From: Spiroplasma cantharicola
Lineage (GTDB): Bacteria > Bacillota_I > Bacilli_A > Mycoplasmatales > Mycoplasmataceae
Length of the DNA: 64,000 nucleotides
Direction of reading: 5' to 3'
NCBI RefSeq assembly: GCF_001281045.1
Contig: NZ_CP012622.1
Location: forward strand, 186,001-250,000
The first letter of the stretch is position 1; each line of letters starts with the position of its first letter. Shown here piece after piece: positions 1 to 10,561 of the stretch. The position numbers were made by a program, and so were the translations under genes. Under the pieces are notes generated by a model that was not told where the DNA came from, searched no databases, and worked only from the letters and a program-made list of their open reading frames with translations.

Positions 1-784
1 AACAAATTCAATTATTTCAACAAACTTAGCTTTAAGTTTAGGAGATTATTGTATTGTCGAATCAGGGTTTGGCAGTGATTTAGGATTTGAAAAGTATATA
101 AATGTAGTTAACCAAGACAATGATTTAATTCCTGATTGTACAGTTATGGTTGTAACTTTAAGAGCATTAAATTTGCACAATGATTTTGAAAATAATTTTG
201 ATCACTTACAAAAGCACTTAAAACATATAACTCAATATCATTTAAATTTAATTGTAGCAATTAATTTTATTGAAAATGATAGCATAGAACAATTATCACA
301 ATTGAAAAAGTGATTAGATGAAAATAATTATTTATGAGAAATGAATGAAGCGTATATTAAAGGTGCAACTGGAGCATCTGCATTAGCAAATAAAGTAGTT
401 GAAATTTGCAATACTAAACAAAATTTTAAAGCTTTGATTAAAGAAAATGAAACTATTGAAGAAAAAATTAAAAAAATTGTTAATAATTTTTATTATTTAG
501 AAGACTTCAAAATTAGTAAAGCTGCATCAGCCAAGATAAATTCAATTAATAAAACAAAATATAAAAATCTTCCAATTTGTATGGTTAAATCATCAAATTC
601 AATTGATGGAAATGATAATAAAAAGAGCAATTATAAAATAACTATTGAAGATGTCAATGTAAATAGTGGAGCAAAATTTATACTTGTTTATACAAATAAT
701 GTTATGAGTATGCCTGGTTTAAATAAATATCCAAATTCAAAAGATATTGATTTACAAAATGGTGAAGTAGTTGGATTAAAATAG
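1..784 (+). CDS. fhs: Formate--tetrahydrofolate ligase, C-terminal part
   Basis: 3' end of an open reading frame that enters from the left edge, so the N-terminal half with the ATP-binding loop is outside the window. The protein ligates formate to tetrahydrofolate using ATP, giving 10-formyl-THF for purine and initiator formyl-Met-tRNA synthesis. Seen here are the family segments VESGFGSDLGFEK near the start of the visible part, ATGASALANKVVEI in the middle and MSMPGLNKYPNS near the C-terminus, matching the conserved TEAGFGADLGAEK and TMPGLPK blocks. Several in-frame TGA codons encode Trp. The gene ends at TAG 782-784, just before a hairpin shared with nox. An FNT-family channel gene lies far downstream at 54945. 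Confidence 0.95.
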
Positions 785-785
785 A

Positions 786-818
786 AAATAAAAAAATGGA
801 TTTAAATCCATTTTTTTA
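786..818. terminator. Bidirectional terminator between fhs and nox
   Basis: Perfect palindrome around 796-811 (ATGGATTT/AAATCCAT) with an A-run on the left and a T-run on the right. It can therefore end fhs on the plus strand and nox on the minus strand, whose stop codon is at 828-830. Confidence 0.8.
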
Positions 819-827
819 TTTTCTATA

Positions 828-2186
828 CTATTTTTCGAAATAATTTAATCCTAAAACTTGTAGACTTGCTAATGTTATAAAGTTATATGGCTTATTAAAG
901 TGAGGTAAGAAGAAGATATCAACTAATGGTAATTCATCAATTGTTAATCCTTTTTGAATTGCTAAGGCGAACATATACATAACTTCTGTATGGTTATTTA
1001 CAGAAGCAACTTGTGCTCCAATAATTCTTCTTGATTTTTTCTCTCAAATAATTTTAATTCATACGTCTTTGTAAGTTGACATAAATTCAGGTCTATCTGA
1101 ATCTTTAAACATAACTTCTTCTACATCAAGACCAAAACGTTTACATGCTTCCATTGAAATACCCACTGAAGCCATTTTTCATCCAAATACTTCAATTCCA
1201 TTTGCTCCAGTAAATCCTGGACTTTTTAATTTATTTCCTTGAACAATGTTAGCAGCAGCTAAAATACCAGTTCTTACAGCAGTTGTTGCTAATGCAATTT
1301 GAGTATCTTTTTTCATTGAACAGTTATAAACTTGTGCACAGTCACCAACTGCATAGATATCTTTATTAGAAGATTGCATAAATTCGTTTGTTTTAATTGC
1401 TCCTCTTTCATCAAGATCAATTACACCTTTTAATAAAGCTGTTTGAGGAATAACTCCAACAGAGAATACAACATAATCAACTGCAATTTCACCTTTATCT
1501 GTGATAACTTTATTTACTTTTCCGTTTTTTCCTTCAAATTTGACAACTTTTTGTCCAAGAGCTAAGTTAACTCCTTTTTCTTTCATTGTTTCTTCTACTA
1601 ATCCAGTAAATTCACTATCATAATAAACTGGCATAATTCTATCAGCAATATCAATTAATGATACTTTTTTATTGTTTGCAACAAAAGCATCTACTAATTC
1701 AACTCCGATGTATCCAGCTCCAACAACAGCAACTTTTTTGATTGCAGGGTTATCGTTAGCTGCCTTAATAACTTTTGCATGGTGGAAATTTTTACAAATT
1801 TGAACACCTTCTAAATCAATTCCTTCAATTGGAGGGAATATTGGTCATGTACCTGAAGCTATTACTAATTTGTCGTAATTGTCATCAAATTCTTCTCCAG
1901 TTTTTAAGTTTTTTACTCTGATTGTTTTTTTCTTTGCATCTAATCCAATTCATTGGTGCTGCATTTTAACATTTATGTTTTCACTTTCTAAAATTTCAGG
2001 CGAAGCATAAAATAAACCATTAGGGTCTTTTACTTCTCCTCTAACTCATAAAGCGATTCCACAACCTAAAAATGATATGTTATCATTTTGATCGTAAGTT
2101 GTAATTTCCATATTTTTGTCTAATCTTCTTAAAGTTCTAACAGCTGTTGTACCAGCATGATTAGTTCCAATAACTATTGTTTTCAT
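828..2186 (-). CDS. nox: NADH oxidase (CoA-disulfide reductase-like flavoprotein)
   Basis: 452-residue FAD enzyme expected to oxidise NADH with O2 and regenerate NAD+ for glycolysis in the cytosol. The N-terminal FAD-binding motif (VIGTNHAG) is followed by SFLGCGIALW, in which Cys42 is the redox-active cysteine of the Nox/CoADR family. An NADH-binding motif VVGAGYIGVE lies mid-protein and the FAD motif AVGDCAQV after that. The C-terminal dimerisation domain includes NNHTEVMYMFALAIQ. The start at 2184-2186 has an upstream GGAGC ribosome site, and a TATAAT sits at about 2210 on the minus strand. Whether it makes H2O or H2O2 is inferred (H2O-forming Nox keeps this Cys). TGA codons encode Trp, for example in GIALW and VFGW. 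Confidence 0.94.
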
Positions 2187-2308
2187 TTGTTTTGCTCCTT
2201 AATCTTTTTACATTATAATAATATATGAATAAAGTTGCATTTTGGTAAGAATTGGAATAATTTCTCTAAAATAAGCTTTAAATATTTTTTAAATAAAAGG
2301 TGGTAAAG

Positions 2309-3034
2309 ATGTTCTTAAGAGTAAATGGTGATATAAGTTATTATCTAAAAAGATCTAGTTTCATTAAATACTTTGATGAACATAATCTTTCTAGAAAAAC
2401 TAAATGATATATTAAAAGAGTTGAAAAAAAAATAAATGATAAAAATACCTTTACTTATTTTAAACATTGAATTCTTTGAAGATGAATAAATGCCAATTTT
2501 AAACTTTCAGAGGGTTTTATTAGTAAGTTAAAAAGAAATATTAAAAAATTGGAATTAACTTTAAATTCCAAAGAAGAGCGATTTATAAGAGAATTAGAAG
2601 AACTAGTCTTTAATTCTTGAAGACCTTTAAAACAATTTCCAGTTAGATTCAATTTAGAAAAAAAAGAAAGAATTAACTTAATTCAAACTAGAGTAAATAT
2701 TCATAACTACAAACCAGAACAATTAGAGAAAAAAATTAATCTAATGGGAATTTATGATTGTTATTTTTCAAATCAAAATATCTTTTTAACTGACAATAAT
2801 CAAAATGTATTGAAAACAATTGAATATAACTCAATTGTTGATGTAGCAATTGAAACCTTTGGAGTAATTATCTCTACCAAAAAAAATAAGTACTTATTTA
2901 GAGGAAAAAATCGACTATTAACTTATGTCTTGTTGCAGAGAATGATTCCAAGGTTAGGTCTTAAATTAGAAGCCACTCAAGGCTTATATAATTATTTTGA
3001 TTTTTGAAATAAATTAATTTCTAAAATTAGTTAA
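2309..3034 (+). CDS. Hypothetical protein, basic N-terminus
   Basis: 241 residues, not recognised. The N-terminal ~150 residues are rich in Lys, Arg and Trp (Trp encoded by TGA) and look alpha-helical, with a cluster WILWRWINANF near residues 54-64. The last ~90 residues, from about residue 146, look beta-rich with a final helix, compatible with a small PH-like fold, though this is a guess from pattern only. No signal peptide or membrane helix is evident. An AAAGGTGG ribosome site precedes the ATG. It is transcribed divergently from nox and lies 29 bases upstream of nagB, so it may share that transcript. Confidence 0.75.
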
Positions 3035-3063
3035 TATATAAATATAAGAGGAGAATAGAACAT

Positions 3064-3789
3064 ATGAAAATTATAAAAATAAGCAATAATAGTGAAGCTG
3101 GAAAAGTTGTAAGTGATTTAATATTAGAGGAAGTAAAATCTAATTCAAATATTGTTTTAGGATTAGCTACAGGAAGTTCACCAATTACAACATATGAAAA
3201 TATTATTGTTAAATCAAAAGAGCAAAATATTGATTGAAGTAAAGTTACTACTTTCAATTTAGATGAATATAAAGGATTAGCTCCAGATCACAGTCAATCA
3301 TATAGATACTTTATGAATAATAAACTTTTTAATCATATTAATATTGACTCAAAAAACACTTTCGTTCCAAGCGGTATGATTGAAACGAATCAAGAAGCTC
3401 AAAAATATGATGAACTAATTGCTCAAAAAGGTGGCATTGATTTACAATTATTGGGTTTAGGTATTAATGGGCATGTAGGATTTAACGAACCAGGAAGTGA
3501 ATTTGAGGGATTAACTTCAGTTGTTAAATTGACAAAATCAACAATTGAAGCAAATGCAAGATTTTTTGATAATGAAAAAGATGTACCAACTCAAGCTATC
3601 TCAATGGGTTTAAAATCAATTATGAATGCTAAAAAAATTATTCTAATTGCAACAGGTGAAGCAAAAGCAGAAGCTGTTAAAAATCTAGTCGAAGGACCAG
3701 TATCAAAAAACTGACCATGTTCAATTTTATTAAATCATAAAGATGTAACAGTTGTAATTGATCATGAAGCTGCTAAATTATTAAAATAA
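3064..3789 (+). CDS. nagB: Glucosamine-6-phosphate deaminase
   Basis: 241-residue cytosolic enzyme converting glucosamine-6-phosphate to fructose-6-phosphate and ammonia, feeding amino sugars into glycolysis. Conserved blocks are visible: GLATGSSP near residues 33-40 (phosphate binding), FNLDEYKGL with the proton-transfer Asp near residue 67, and GLGINGHVGFNEPG with the catalytic His near 137 and Glu near 142. Length is normal for the short bacterial form. AGGAG lies upstream of the ATG. The gene is followed by its own terminator. No nagA is visible in the window. Confidence 0.95.
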
Positions 3790-3792
3790 TTT

Positions 3793-3818
3793 AAATCCCA
3801 TTTGGGATTTTTTATTTT
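3793..3818 (+). terminator. Terminator after nagB
   Basis: AAATCCCA/TGGGATTT hairpin directly after the nagB stop, followed by a T-rich tail. Confidence 0.85.
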
Positions 3819-3883
3819 AATTAATTTGCAACATTATAATATGGTGTAAAATTATAGGGTAATCATTAGAGGAGCGTATAAAA

Positions 3884-4633
3884 ATGAGAAAAAAAATTAT
3901 TGTAGGAAATTGAAAGATGTTTAAAACAAATTCACAAGCTATTGAGTTTATTAAAACTGTAGATTCAAAAGTTAAAGTTAATAAAGATATTATTGCAGGT
4001 ATTGCTGTACCTTCAATTATGTTAAGTGACGTTCAAAAAGTTGCTAAAAATATAGTAATTTCAGCACAAAATTGCTACTTTGAAAAAGAAGGAGCATTTA
4101 CTGGAGAAATCTCAGTGCCAATGTTGCAAGATTTAAAAATTAAATATGTAGTTATTGGTCATTCAGAAAGAAGAGACATTTTTGGTGAAACTGATGAAAT
4201 GATTAATAACAAAGCAAAAAGTTTGTTAGCAGCAAATATAACTCCAATTTTATGTTGTGGAGAAAGTTTGGAAACTTATGAAAGTGGAAAAACAATTGCT
4301 TGAGTTAAAAATCAAATTACTAAAGGATTTGCGGGAATAGCTGAACAGGATGCTAAAAAAATAGTTATTGCATATGAACCAATTTGAGCAATTGGAACTG
4401 GAAAAGTTGCAACTCCTCAAATAGCTCAAAATGTTTGTAAAGAAATAAGAGATATTATTAAAGGAATTTACAATCAAGAAGTTGCAAATGAAATTTTAAT
4501 TCAATATGGTGGAAGTGTTAAACCAGAAAATATTAAAGATATTTTAGATCAAGCTGATATAGATGGAGCACTAGTTGGTGGTGCTTCATTAATTGAAGAT
4601 TCTTATCTAGGATTAGTAAATTACAAAGGTTAA
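3884..4633 (+). CDS. tpiA: Triosephosphate isomerase
   Basis: 249 residues, the normal TIM length. It interconverts dihydroxyacetone phosphate and glyceraldehyde-3-phosphate. The substrate Lys is in GNWKM (residues 8-12, Trp by TGA). The catalytic His is in VIGHSERR near residue 93 and the catalytic Glu in AYEPIWAIGTG near residue 165. The phosphate-gripping loop and the C-terminal GGSVKPEN and GALVGGAS blocks are present. AGAGGAG precedes the ATG and a TATAAT lies near 3835. Eight bases separate it from the downstream HAD gene, which is followed directly by gpmI, so the three form a probable operon. Confidence 0.97.
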
Positions 4634-4641
4634 TTTTTAAT

Positions 4642-5460
4642 ATGAGTTATAAAATTTTAGCTTTAGATATGGATGGAACTACTTTCAAATCTTTGGACAA
4701 TATTGTAATGGAAAATGTTGAACCAATTAATCAAGCAATTGAGAAGAATATAAAAGTAGTTTTTGTAACTGGAAGACCAATTCACACTAAATTGAACAGA
4801 TTAGAATTATTTAATTTTAAAAATGAAGGAGCAATTTTTGCAGCTTTTAATGGAGCATTAATTTATGATTTAAAAAATAATAAAGCCATTGATGCAAATC
4901 CAATTGATAAAGAATTGGCTCTTAAAGCTTTTGAACTTATTAAAACAGACAAAGATTTTAGTGAAATAGAACTTTGAGCATATACTGTAAATGACAAATT
5001 AAGTTATATTAATATGCCAATTGAACAAGGTAAAATTTTAAAACACGAAACTTATTTTTTTGATTATGAACCAGTAGTTTTTGATTCAAGTATGGAAATG
5101 CTAGATTGTCATAAAATTTTAACAATGAATACTAATATGAAATATGTTGAAAAATTAAGAGAAATTGGTTTAGAAGTTTCTTGAACACAGGGAACATGAG
5201 CTGGTGAAATAACTAAAAAGGGAATAAACAAAAAATATGCTTTAGAATTTTTAGCTAAAAAATTTTCTATTAAAAAAGAAGAAATTTTAGCAATGGGTGA
5301 TGGAGCAAATGATGTTCCAATGTTTGAATTTGCAGGATTGTCAATTGCTCCTGCAAATGCACATGATGAAATTAAAGCAAAGGCAAGTGAAGTATCTCAA
5401 TATACAAATTTAGAAGGTGCTGTTGCCAAGGCAATTAAAAAATATATACTAGGAGAGTAA
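4642..5460 (+). CDS. Cof-type HAD-IIB family phosphatase
   Basis: 272-residue HAD-superfamily hydrolase, probably a sugar-phosphate or nucleotide phosphatase; the substrate cannot be read from sequence. Motif I is LDMDGT (residues 8-13, nucleophile Asp), motif II is VVFVTGRP, and motif IV is MGDGANDVPMFEFAG near residue 215. The large cap between motifs II and III is typical of the Cof (IIB) subgroup. It starts 8 bases after tpiA and ends 2 bases before gpmI, so it is co-transcribed with glycolytic genes. A house-cleaning role on phosphorylated sugars is inference. Confidence 0.9.
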
Positions 5461-5462
5461 AA

Positions 5463-7049
5463 ATGAAAACAAAAAAACCAGTAGTATTGGCAATATTAGA
5501 TGGGTGAGGAATTGCAGAGCAATCAGTAGGTAATGCAGTTTTTCAAGCAAATATGGAGTTTGTAGAGAGCCTTAAAAAAGAATATCCATGAGTAAGTTCT
5601 CATGCAAGTGGAGAATGAGTTGGACTTCCTGAAGGACAAATGGGTAATTCTGAAGTAGGTCACATTCATTTAGGAGCAGGAAGAATTAAATATGAATCAC
5701 TAACATTAATTAATAAAGCAATTAGTGATAATAAATTTGATTCAAATGAAGAAATTCAAAAAGCAATTAAAAATTCATTAGATAAAAATAGTGCTTTTCA
5801 TATAATGGGATTATTTTCTGATGGAGGAGTACACTCACATATGAATCATATGTTTGCTACTTTTAGAGCTGCTGCAAAAGCTGGGGTAAAAGAAATTTAT
5901 ATTCATTTATTTACAGATGGTAGAGATACAAAACCAACTGTGGCTTTAAATTATTTAGAACAATTAAATAACTTATTTAAAGAATATAAAGTTGGACAAG
6001 TAGGTTCAATTTCTGGAAGATTCTTTTCAATGGATAGAGACAAAAGAATGGAAAGAGTGGCAGAGGGTTATAAATCATTGGTAAATAGAAGTTGTCAAAA
6101 CTCATTTACAGATCCAGCAGCTTATATTCAATCTCAATATGACTTAGGAAAAGATGATGAAGGGATTTTACCAGCTTATAATAAAAGTTGTGAAAATGGT
6201 TATATTAAGGAAAATGATACTGTAGTTTTTGTTAACTTTAGACCAGATAGAGCAATTCAAATGGCAAGTACATTTACAAATAAAAAATATGATGCTTGAA
6301 GTGATCCTGCTTTTAAAGATTTAACTTTTTTAGGAGATAAAATCTATTTCTTATGTATGATGGAATATTCTGCTTCAGTTAAATCAAATCATATTGCATT
6401 TAAATCAATTGAAGTAATTAATGGTTTAGGAGAATGACTAAGTAAAAAAGGTTATAAGCAATTAAGAATTGCAGAAACTGAAAAAATAGCTCATGTTACT
6501 TTCTTTTTTGATGGTGGAAAAGATTACTTTAAAAATGGTTTAGCAACACAAGATGAAATAAAATTAAAAGGAGCATCAATTGATTTAATTGCATCACCTA
6601 AAGTTGCAACTTATGATCTGAAACCGGAAATGTCTGCTGTTGAAATTACAGATAAATTAATTGAACGGATAGCTTCAGAAGAATTTGATTTAATTGTTTT
6701 AAACTATGCTAACTGTGATATGGTAGGGCATACTGGGGTTTTAGATGCAGCTATTAAAGGTGTTAAGACTTTAGATGAACAATTAAAAAGAGTTTATGAG
6801 GCATGTGAAAGTCATGGAGCTACAATGATAATTACTGCTGACCATGGTAATGCAGAAATTATGATTGATGGTGAAGGTGGACCAAATAAAAAACACACAA
6901 GTCAACCAGTTCCAATTATAATAACAGATAAAAATATTAAAATTAGAAAAAAAGATGCTGCAATTGCTGATGTAGCAACAACAATATGTGAAATTTTAGG
7001 AGTTGAAATTCCAAAAGAAATGACGCAACCTTCTCTAATAATAAAATAA
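5463..7049 (+). CDS. gpmI: 2,3-bisphosphoglycerate-independent phosphoglycerate mutase
   Basis: 528 residues, normal for the cofactor-independent Mn2+ enzyme that interconverts 3- and 2-phosphoglycerate. The N-terminal metal site ILDGWG (Asp13) is followed by QMGNSEVGH, whose Ser63 is the phosphorylated nucleophile. GGVHSH, TDGRDTKP and the C-terminal metal block TADHGNAE are all present. SD AGGAG overlaps the end of the HAD gene 2 bases upstream, and the gene ends at a strong GC-containing hairpin. Third gene of the tpiA operon. Confidence 0.97.
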
Positions 7050-7081
7050 AAAAACCGCTTTTTAATTGAGCGGTTTTTTTA
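7049..7081. terminator. Terminator after gpmI, also at the end of lipoprotein copy 1
   Basis: AAACCGCT/AGCGGTTT hairpin with seven to eight T residues following it on the plus strand. The minus-strand stop codon of lipoprotein copy 1 (7079-7081) lies in the T-run. The A-rich left flank lets the hairpin also end transcripts coming from the right. Confidence 0.85.
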
Positions 7082-7633
7082 TTTTGAAGTAGAAGCATTT
7101 GGGTTTTCTTGGATTCCTCAATCGTACATTTTTTTTATGTGCTCTTTTGTTTTATCATTAGAGAATTCATTTTTAAGAGCTAATGATAAACTATGATTGA
7201 ATATTTTTTTATCTTGGGCCCTTAATGTTTCTTTTACTCCGTTGTTTGTTACTAGTTCTTTCTTATAATTTTTATCAAATTGATATATTTTATATTCGTA
7301 TACTGACATTCAAAATATATATATTGTGCTCTTTTGAGATTCCATTGAATTGTGATTAAATTTAATTCTTTCAATATCTTGCTCATCTTTTTTTAGATTG
7401 TCTCAATCAATTTTTATTTTGTGCTCAGCTCATTCTTTGTATGCTTGAACTAAAAAATCTTCATTTTTGTCAACAGCTAGTTTGAAATTAGTTTCAATTT
7501 CTTCGATGTTTTTTGGTTGCTCTGTTGGTATAAAATAGTCTTCATCTTCAATTTCAGGTGTACAGCTAATTATGTTTAAACTTGGTATAGCTGTTAATGA
7601 AATAGAACAAAATGCTAATAATAATTTTTTCAT
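7079..7633 (-). CDS. Tandem lipoprotein, copy 1
   Basis: 184-residue predicted lipoprotein of unknown function, read as one frame with TGA as Trp. Signal peptide residues 1-23 end in LNIISC, with lipidated Cys24. The mature part opens with an acidic stretch (PEIEDEDYF) and then alternates helical acidic/basic segments. This copy differs by Cys9 in the signal peptide (Ser in the others), by ending in STSK rather than KV, and by a short block (7164-7183) that matches copies 4 and 5 while its flanks match copies 2 and 3, consistent with gene conversion. It shares the gpmI terminator. Confidence 0.85.
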
Positions 7634-7762
7634 AATTCACCTCTATCAAAATTTTACAATAAAATTAAAATTTTTGTGAAATAAATTAAAATATGGTAAC
7701 TTAAAAGTTTAAAAATTAATGGAGTGTAATATTATTAATATTTTATAAAGAAAATTATTTAA

Positions 7763-8311
7763 TTAAACTTTTGCATTTGGGTTTTCTTGGATTCCTCAAT
7801 CGTACATTTTTTTTATGTGCTCTTTTGTTTTATCATTAGAGAATTCACTCTCAAGAGCTAATGATAAACTATAATTGAATATTTTTTTATCTTGGGCCCT
7901 TAATGTTTGTTTTATTCCGTTGTTTGTCACTAGTTCTTTCTTATAATTTTTATCAAATTGATATATTTTATATTCGCATACCGACATTCAAAATATATAT
8001 ATTGTGCTCTTTTGAGATTCCATTGAATTGTGATTAAATTTAATTCTTTCAATATCTTGCTCATCTTTTTTTAGATTGTCTCAATCAATTTTTATTTTGT
8101 GCTCAGCTCATTCTTTGTATGCTTGAACTAAAAAATCTTCATTTTTGTCAACAGCTAGTTTGAAATTAGTTTCAATTTCCTCGATGTTTTTTGGTTGTTC
8201 TGTTGGTATAAAATAGTCTTCATCTTCAATTTCAGGTGTACAGCTAATTATGTTTAAACTTGGTATAGCTGTTAATGAAATAGAAGAAAATGCTAATAAT
8301 AATTTTTTCAT
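7763..8311 (-). CDS. Tandem lipoprotein, copy 2
   Basis: 182-residue paralogue of copy 1 with the same signal peptide and lipobox. It is a type-A copy: the segment after residue 127 reads RAQDKKIFN followed by SLSLALESEF. Residue 125 is Gln here. The terminator hairpin found downstream of copies 3-5 is missing after this copy, so its transcript may read into copy 1. Confidence 0.85.
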
Positions 8312-8433
8312 AATTCACCTCTATCAAAATTTTACAATAATATTAAAATTTTTGTGAAATAAATTAAAATATGGTAACTTAAAAGTTTAAAAATTAATGG
8401 AGTGTAATATTATTAATATTTAATTTATATAAA

Positions 8434-8462
8434 AAAGTATCTAGATCAAATCTAGATACTTT
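8434..8462 (-). terminator. Terminator of lipoprotein copy 3
   Basis: Perfect 13-base inverted repeat (AAAGTATCTAGAT / ATCTAGATACTTT) with a CAA loop. Read on the minus strand it is followed by a T-run. Confidence 0.85.
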
Positions 8463-8480
8463 ATAAAGAAAATTATTTAA

Positions 8481-9029
8481 TTAAACTTTTGCATTTGGGT
8501 TTTCTTGGATTCCTCAATCGTACATTTTTTTTATGTGCTCTTTTGTTTTATCATTAGAGAATTCACTCTCAAGAGCTAATGATAAACTATGATTGAATAT
8601 TTTTTTATCTTGGGCCCTTAATGTTCGTTTTATTCCTTTGTTTGTCACTAGTTCTTTCTTATAATTTTTATCAAATTGATATATTTTATATTTGTATACT
8701 GACATTCAAAATATATATATTGTGCTCTTTTGAGATTCCATTGAATTGTGATTAAATTTAATTCTTTCAATATCTTGCTCATCTTTTTTTAGATTGTCTC
8801 AATCAATTTTTATTTTGTGTTCATCTCATTTTTTGTATGCTTGAACTAAAAAATCTTCATTTTTGTCAACAGCTAGTTTGAAATTAGTTTCAATTTCTTC
8901 GATGTTTTTTGGTTGCTCTGTTGGTATAAAATAGTCTTCATCTTCAATTTCAGGTGTACAGCTAATTATGTTTAAACTTGGTATAGCTGTTAATGAAATA
9001 GAAGAAAATGCTAATAATAATTTTTTCAT
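8481..9029 (-). CDS. Tandem lipoprotein, copy 3
   Basis: 182-residue type-A paralogue. Private changes are Lys67 and Asp69 (AYKKWDEH where the others have AYKEWAEH), Lys121 in place of Asn, and Arg125. It ends in PNAKV and is followed on the minus strand by the hairpin at 8434-8462. Confidence 0.85.
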
Positions 9030-9149
9030 AATTCACCTCTATCAAAATTTTACAATAATATTAAAATTTTTGTGAAATAAATTAAAATATGGTAACTTAA
9101 AAGTTTAAAAATTAATGGAGTGTAATATTATTAATATTTAATTTATAAA

Positions 9150-9178
9150 AAAGTATCTAGATCAAATCTAGATACTTT
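9150..9178 (-). terminator. Terminator of lipoprotein copy 4
   Basis: Same 13-base inverted repeat and CAA loop as at 8434-8462. The flank differs by a 2-base deletion, which accounts for the 716-base spacing. Confidence 0.85.
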
Positions 9179-9196
9179 ATAAAGAAAATTATTTAA

Positions 9197-9745
9197 TTAA
9201 ACTTTTGCATTTGGGTTTTCTTGGATTCCTCAATCGTACATTTTTTTTATGTGCTCTTTTGTTTTATCATTATGGAATTCATTTTTAAGAGCTAATTCCA
9301 AAAAGAACTTGAATGTTTCTTCATTTTCGGCCTTTAATGTTCGTTTTATTCCGTTGTTTGTCACTAGTTCTTTCTTATAATTTTTATCAAATTGATATAT
9401 TTTATATTGGTATACTCACATTCAAAATATATATATTTTACTTTTTTGAGTTTCTATTGAATTGTGATTAAATTTAATTCTTTCAATATCTTGCTCATCT
9501 TTTTTTAGATTGTCTCAATCAATTTTTATTTTGTGTTCAGCTCATTCTTTGTATGCTTGAACTAAAAAATCTTCATTTTTGTCAACAGCTAGTTTGAAAT
9601 TAGTTTCAATTTCTTCGATGTTTTTTGGTTGCTCAGTTGGTATAAAATAGTCTTCATCTTCAATTTCAGGTGTACAGCTAATTATGTTTAAACTTGGTAT
9701 AGCTGTTAATGAAATAGAAGAAAATGCTAATAATAATTTTTTCAT
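9197..9745 (-). CDS. Tandem lipoprotein, copy 4
   Basis: 182-residue type-B paralogue. Residues ~128-153 read KAENEETFKFFLELALKNEF instead of the type-A segment, and the preceding linker has SIETQKSK in place of SMESQKST. The codon after the internal Met is TGA (MWVYQYK), so a standard-code reading breaks the frame there. Residue 125 is Arg. Followed by the hairpin at 9150-9178. Confidence 0.84.
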
Positions 9746-9867
9746 AATTCACCTCTATCAAAATTTTACAATAATATTAAAATTTTTGTGAAATAAATTA
9801 AAATATGGTAACTTAAAAGTTTAAAAATTAATGGAGTGTAATATTATTAATATTTAATTTATATAAA

Positions 9868-9896
9868 AAAATATCTAGATCAAATCTAGATATTTT
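9868..9896 (-). terminator. Terminator of lipoprotein copy 5, with compensatory stem change
   Basis: Same hairpin, but the stem reads AAAATAT.../...ATATTTT. The G and its partner C have both changed, so pairing is kept. Confidence 0.87.
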
Positions 9897-9914
9897 ATAA
9901 AGAAAATTTTTTAA

Positions 9915-10463
9915 TTAAACTTTTGCATTTGGGTTTTCTTGGATTCCTCAATCGTACATTTTTTTTATGTGCTCTTTTGTTTTATCATTATAGAATTCAT
10001 TTTTAAGAGCTAATTCCAAAAAGAACTTGAATGTTTCTTCATTTTCGGCCTTTAATGTGTCTTTTATTCCGTTGTTTGTCACTAGTTCTTTCTTATAATT
10101 TTTATCAAATTGATATATTTTATATTCGTATACTGACATTCAAAATATATATATTTTACTTTTTTGAGTTTCTATTGAATTGTGATTAAATTTAATTCTT
10201 TCAATATCTTGCTCATCTTTTTTTAGATTGTCTCAATCAATTTTTATTTTGTGTTCAGCTCATTCTTTGTATGCTTGAACTAAAAAATCTTCATTTTTGT
10301 CAACAGCTAGTTTGAAATTAGTTTCAATTTCTTCGATGTTTTTTGGTTGCTCTGTTGGTATAAAATAGTCTTCATCTTCAATTTCAGGTGTACAGCTAAT
10401 TATGTTTAAACTTGGTATAGCTGTTAATGAAATAGAAGAAAATGCTAATAATAATTTTTTCAT
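9915..10463 (-). CDS. Tandem lipoprotein, copy 5 (promoter-proximal end of array)
   Basis: 182-residue type-B paralogue very close to copy 4 but with Asp125 and NEFYND. Its upstream region keeps only the first ~35 bases of the shared leader before switching to unrelated sequence that leads divergently into the 939-aa gene at 10562. This copy therefore marks the edge of the duplicated unit. Followed by the hairpin at 9868-9896. Confidence 0.85.
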
Positions 10464-10561
10464 AATTCACCTCTATCAAAATTTTACAATAAAATTTAAA
10501 AAGTATATTGTATTTTTTAAATTTTTTAATATTATTTTCTTGAAAGGAAAAATAAAGTAAA

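Larger units (their letters stand above)
7079..10463 (-). repeat. Tandem array of five ~0.7-kb lipoprotein gene units
   Basis: Five near-identical units on the minus strand with start codons at 7633, 8311, 9029, 9745 and 10463, giving spacings of 678, 718, 716 and 718 bases. Each unit has its own upstream region (GAGGTGAATT ribosome site plus a conserved A/T-rich block with TTTGTGAAATAAATT) and one lipoprotein gene. Units 3-5 also keep a terminator hairpin. The short first spacing is explained by a ~40-base deletion of the hairpin between copies 1 and 2. Confidence 0.93.

Noticed and set aside
7079-10463. CRISPR array or insertion sequence
   Set aside because: The repeats are gene-sized units encoding lipoproteins; there are no short repeats with unique spacers and no transposase.
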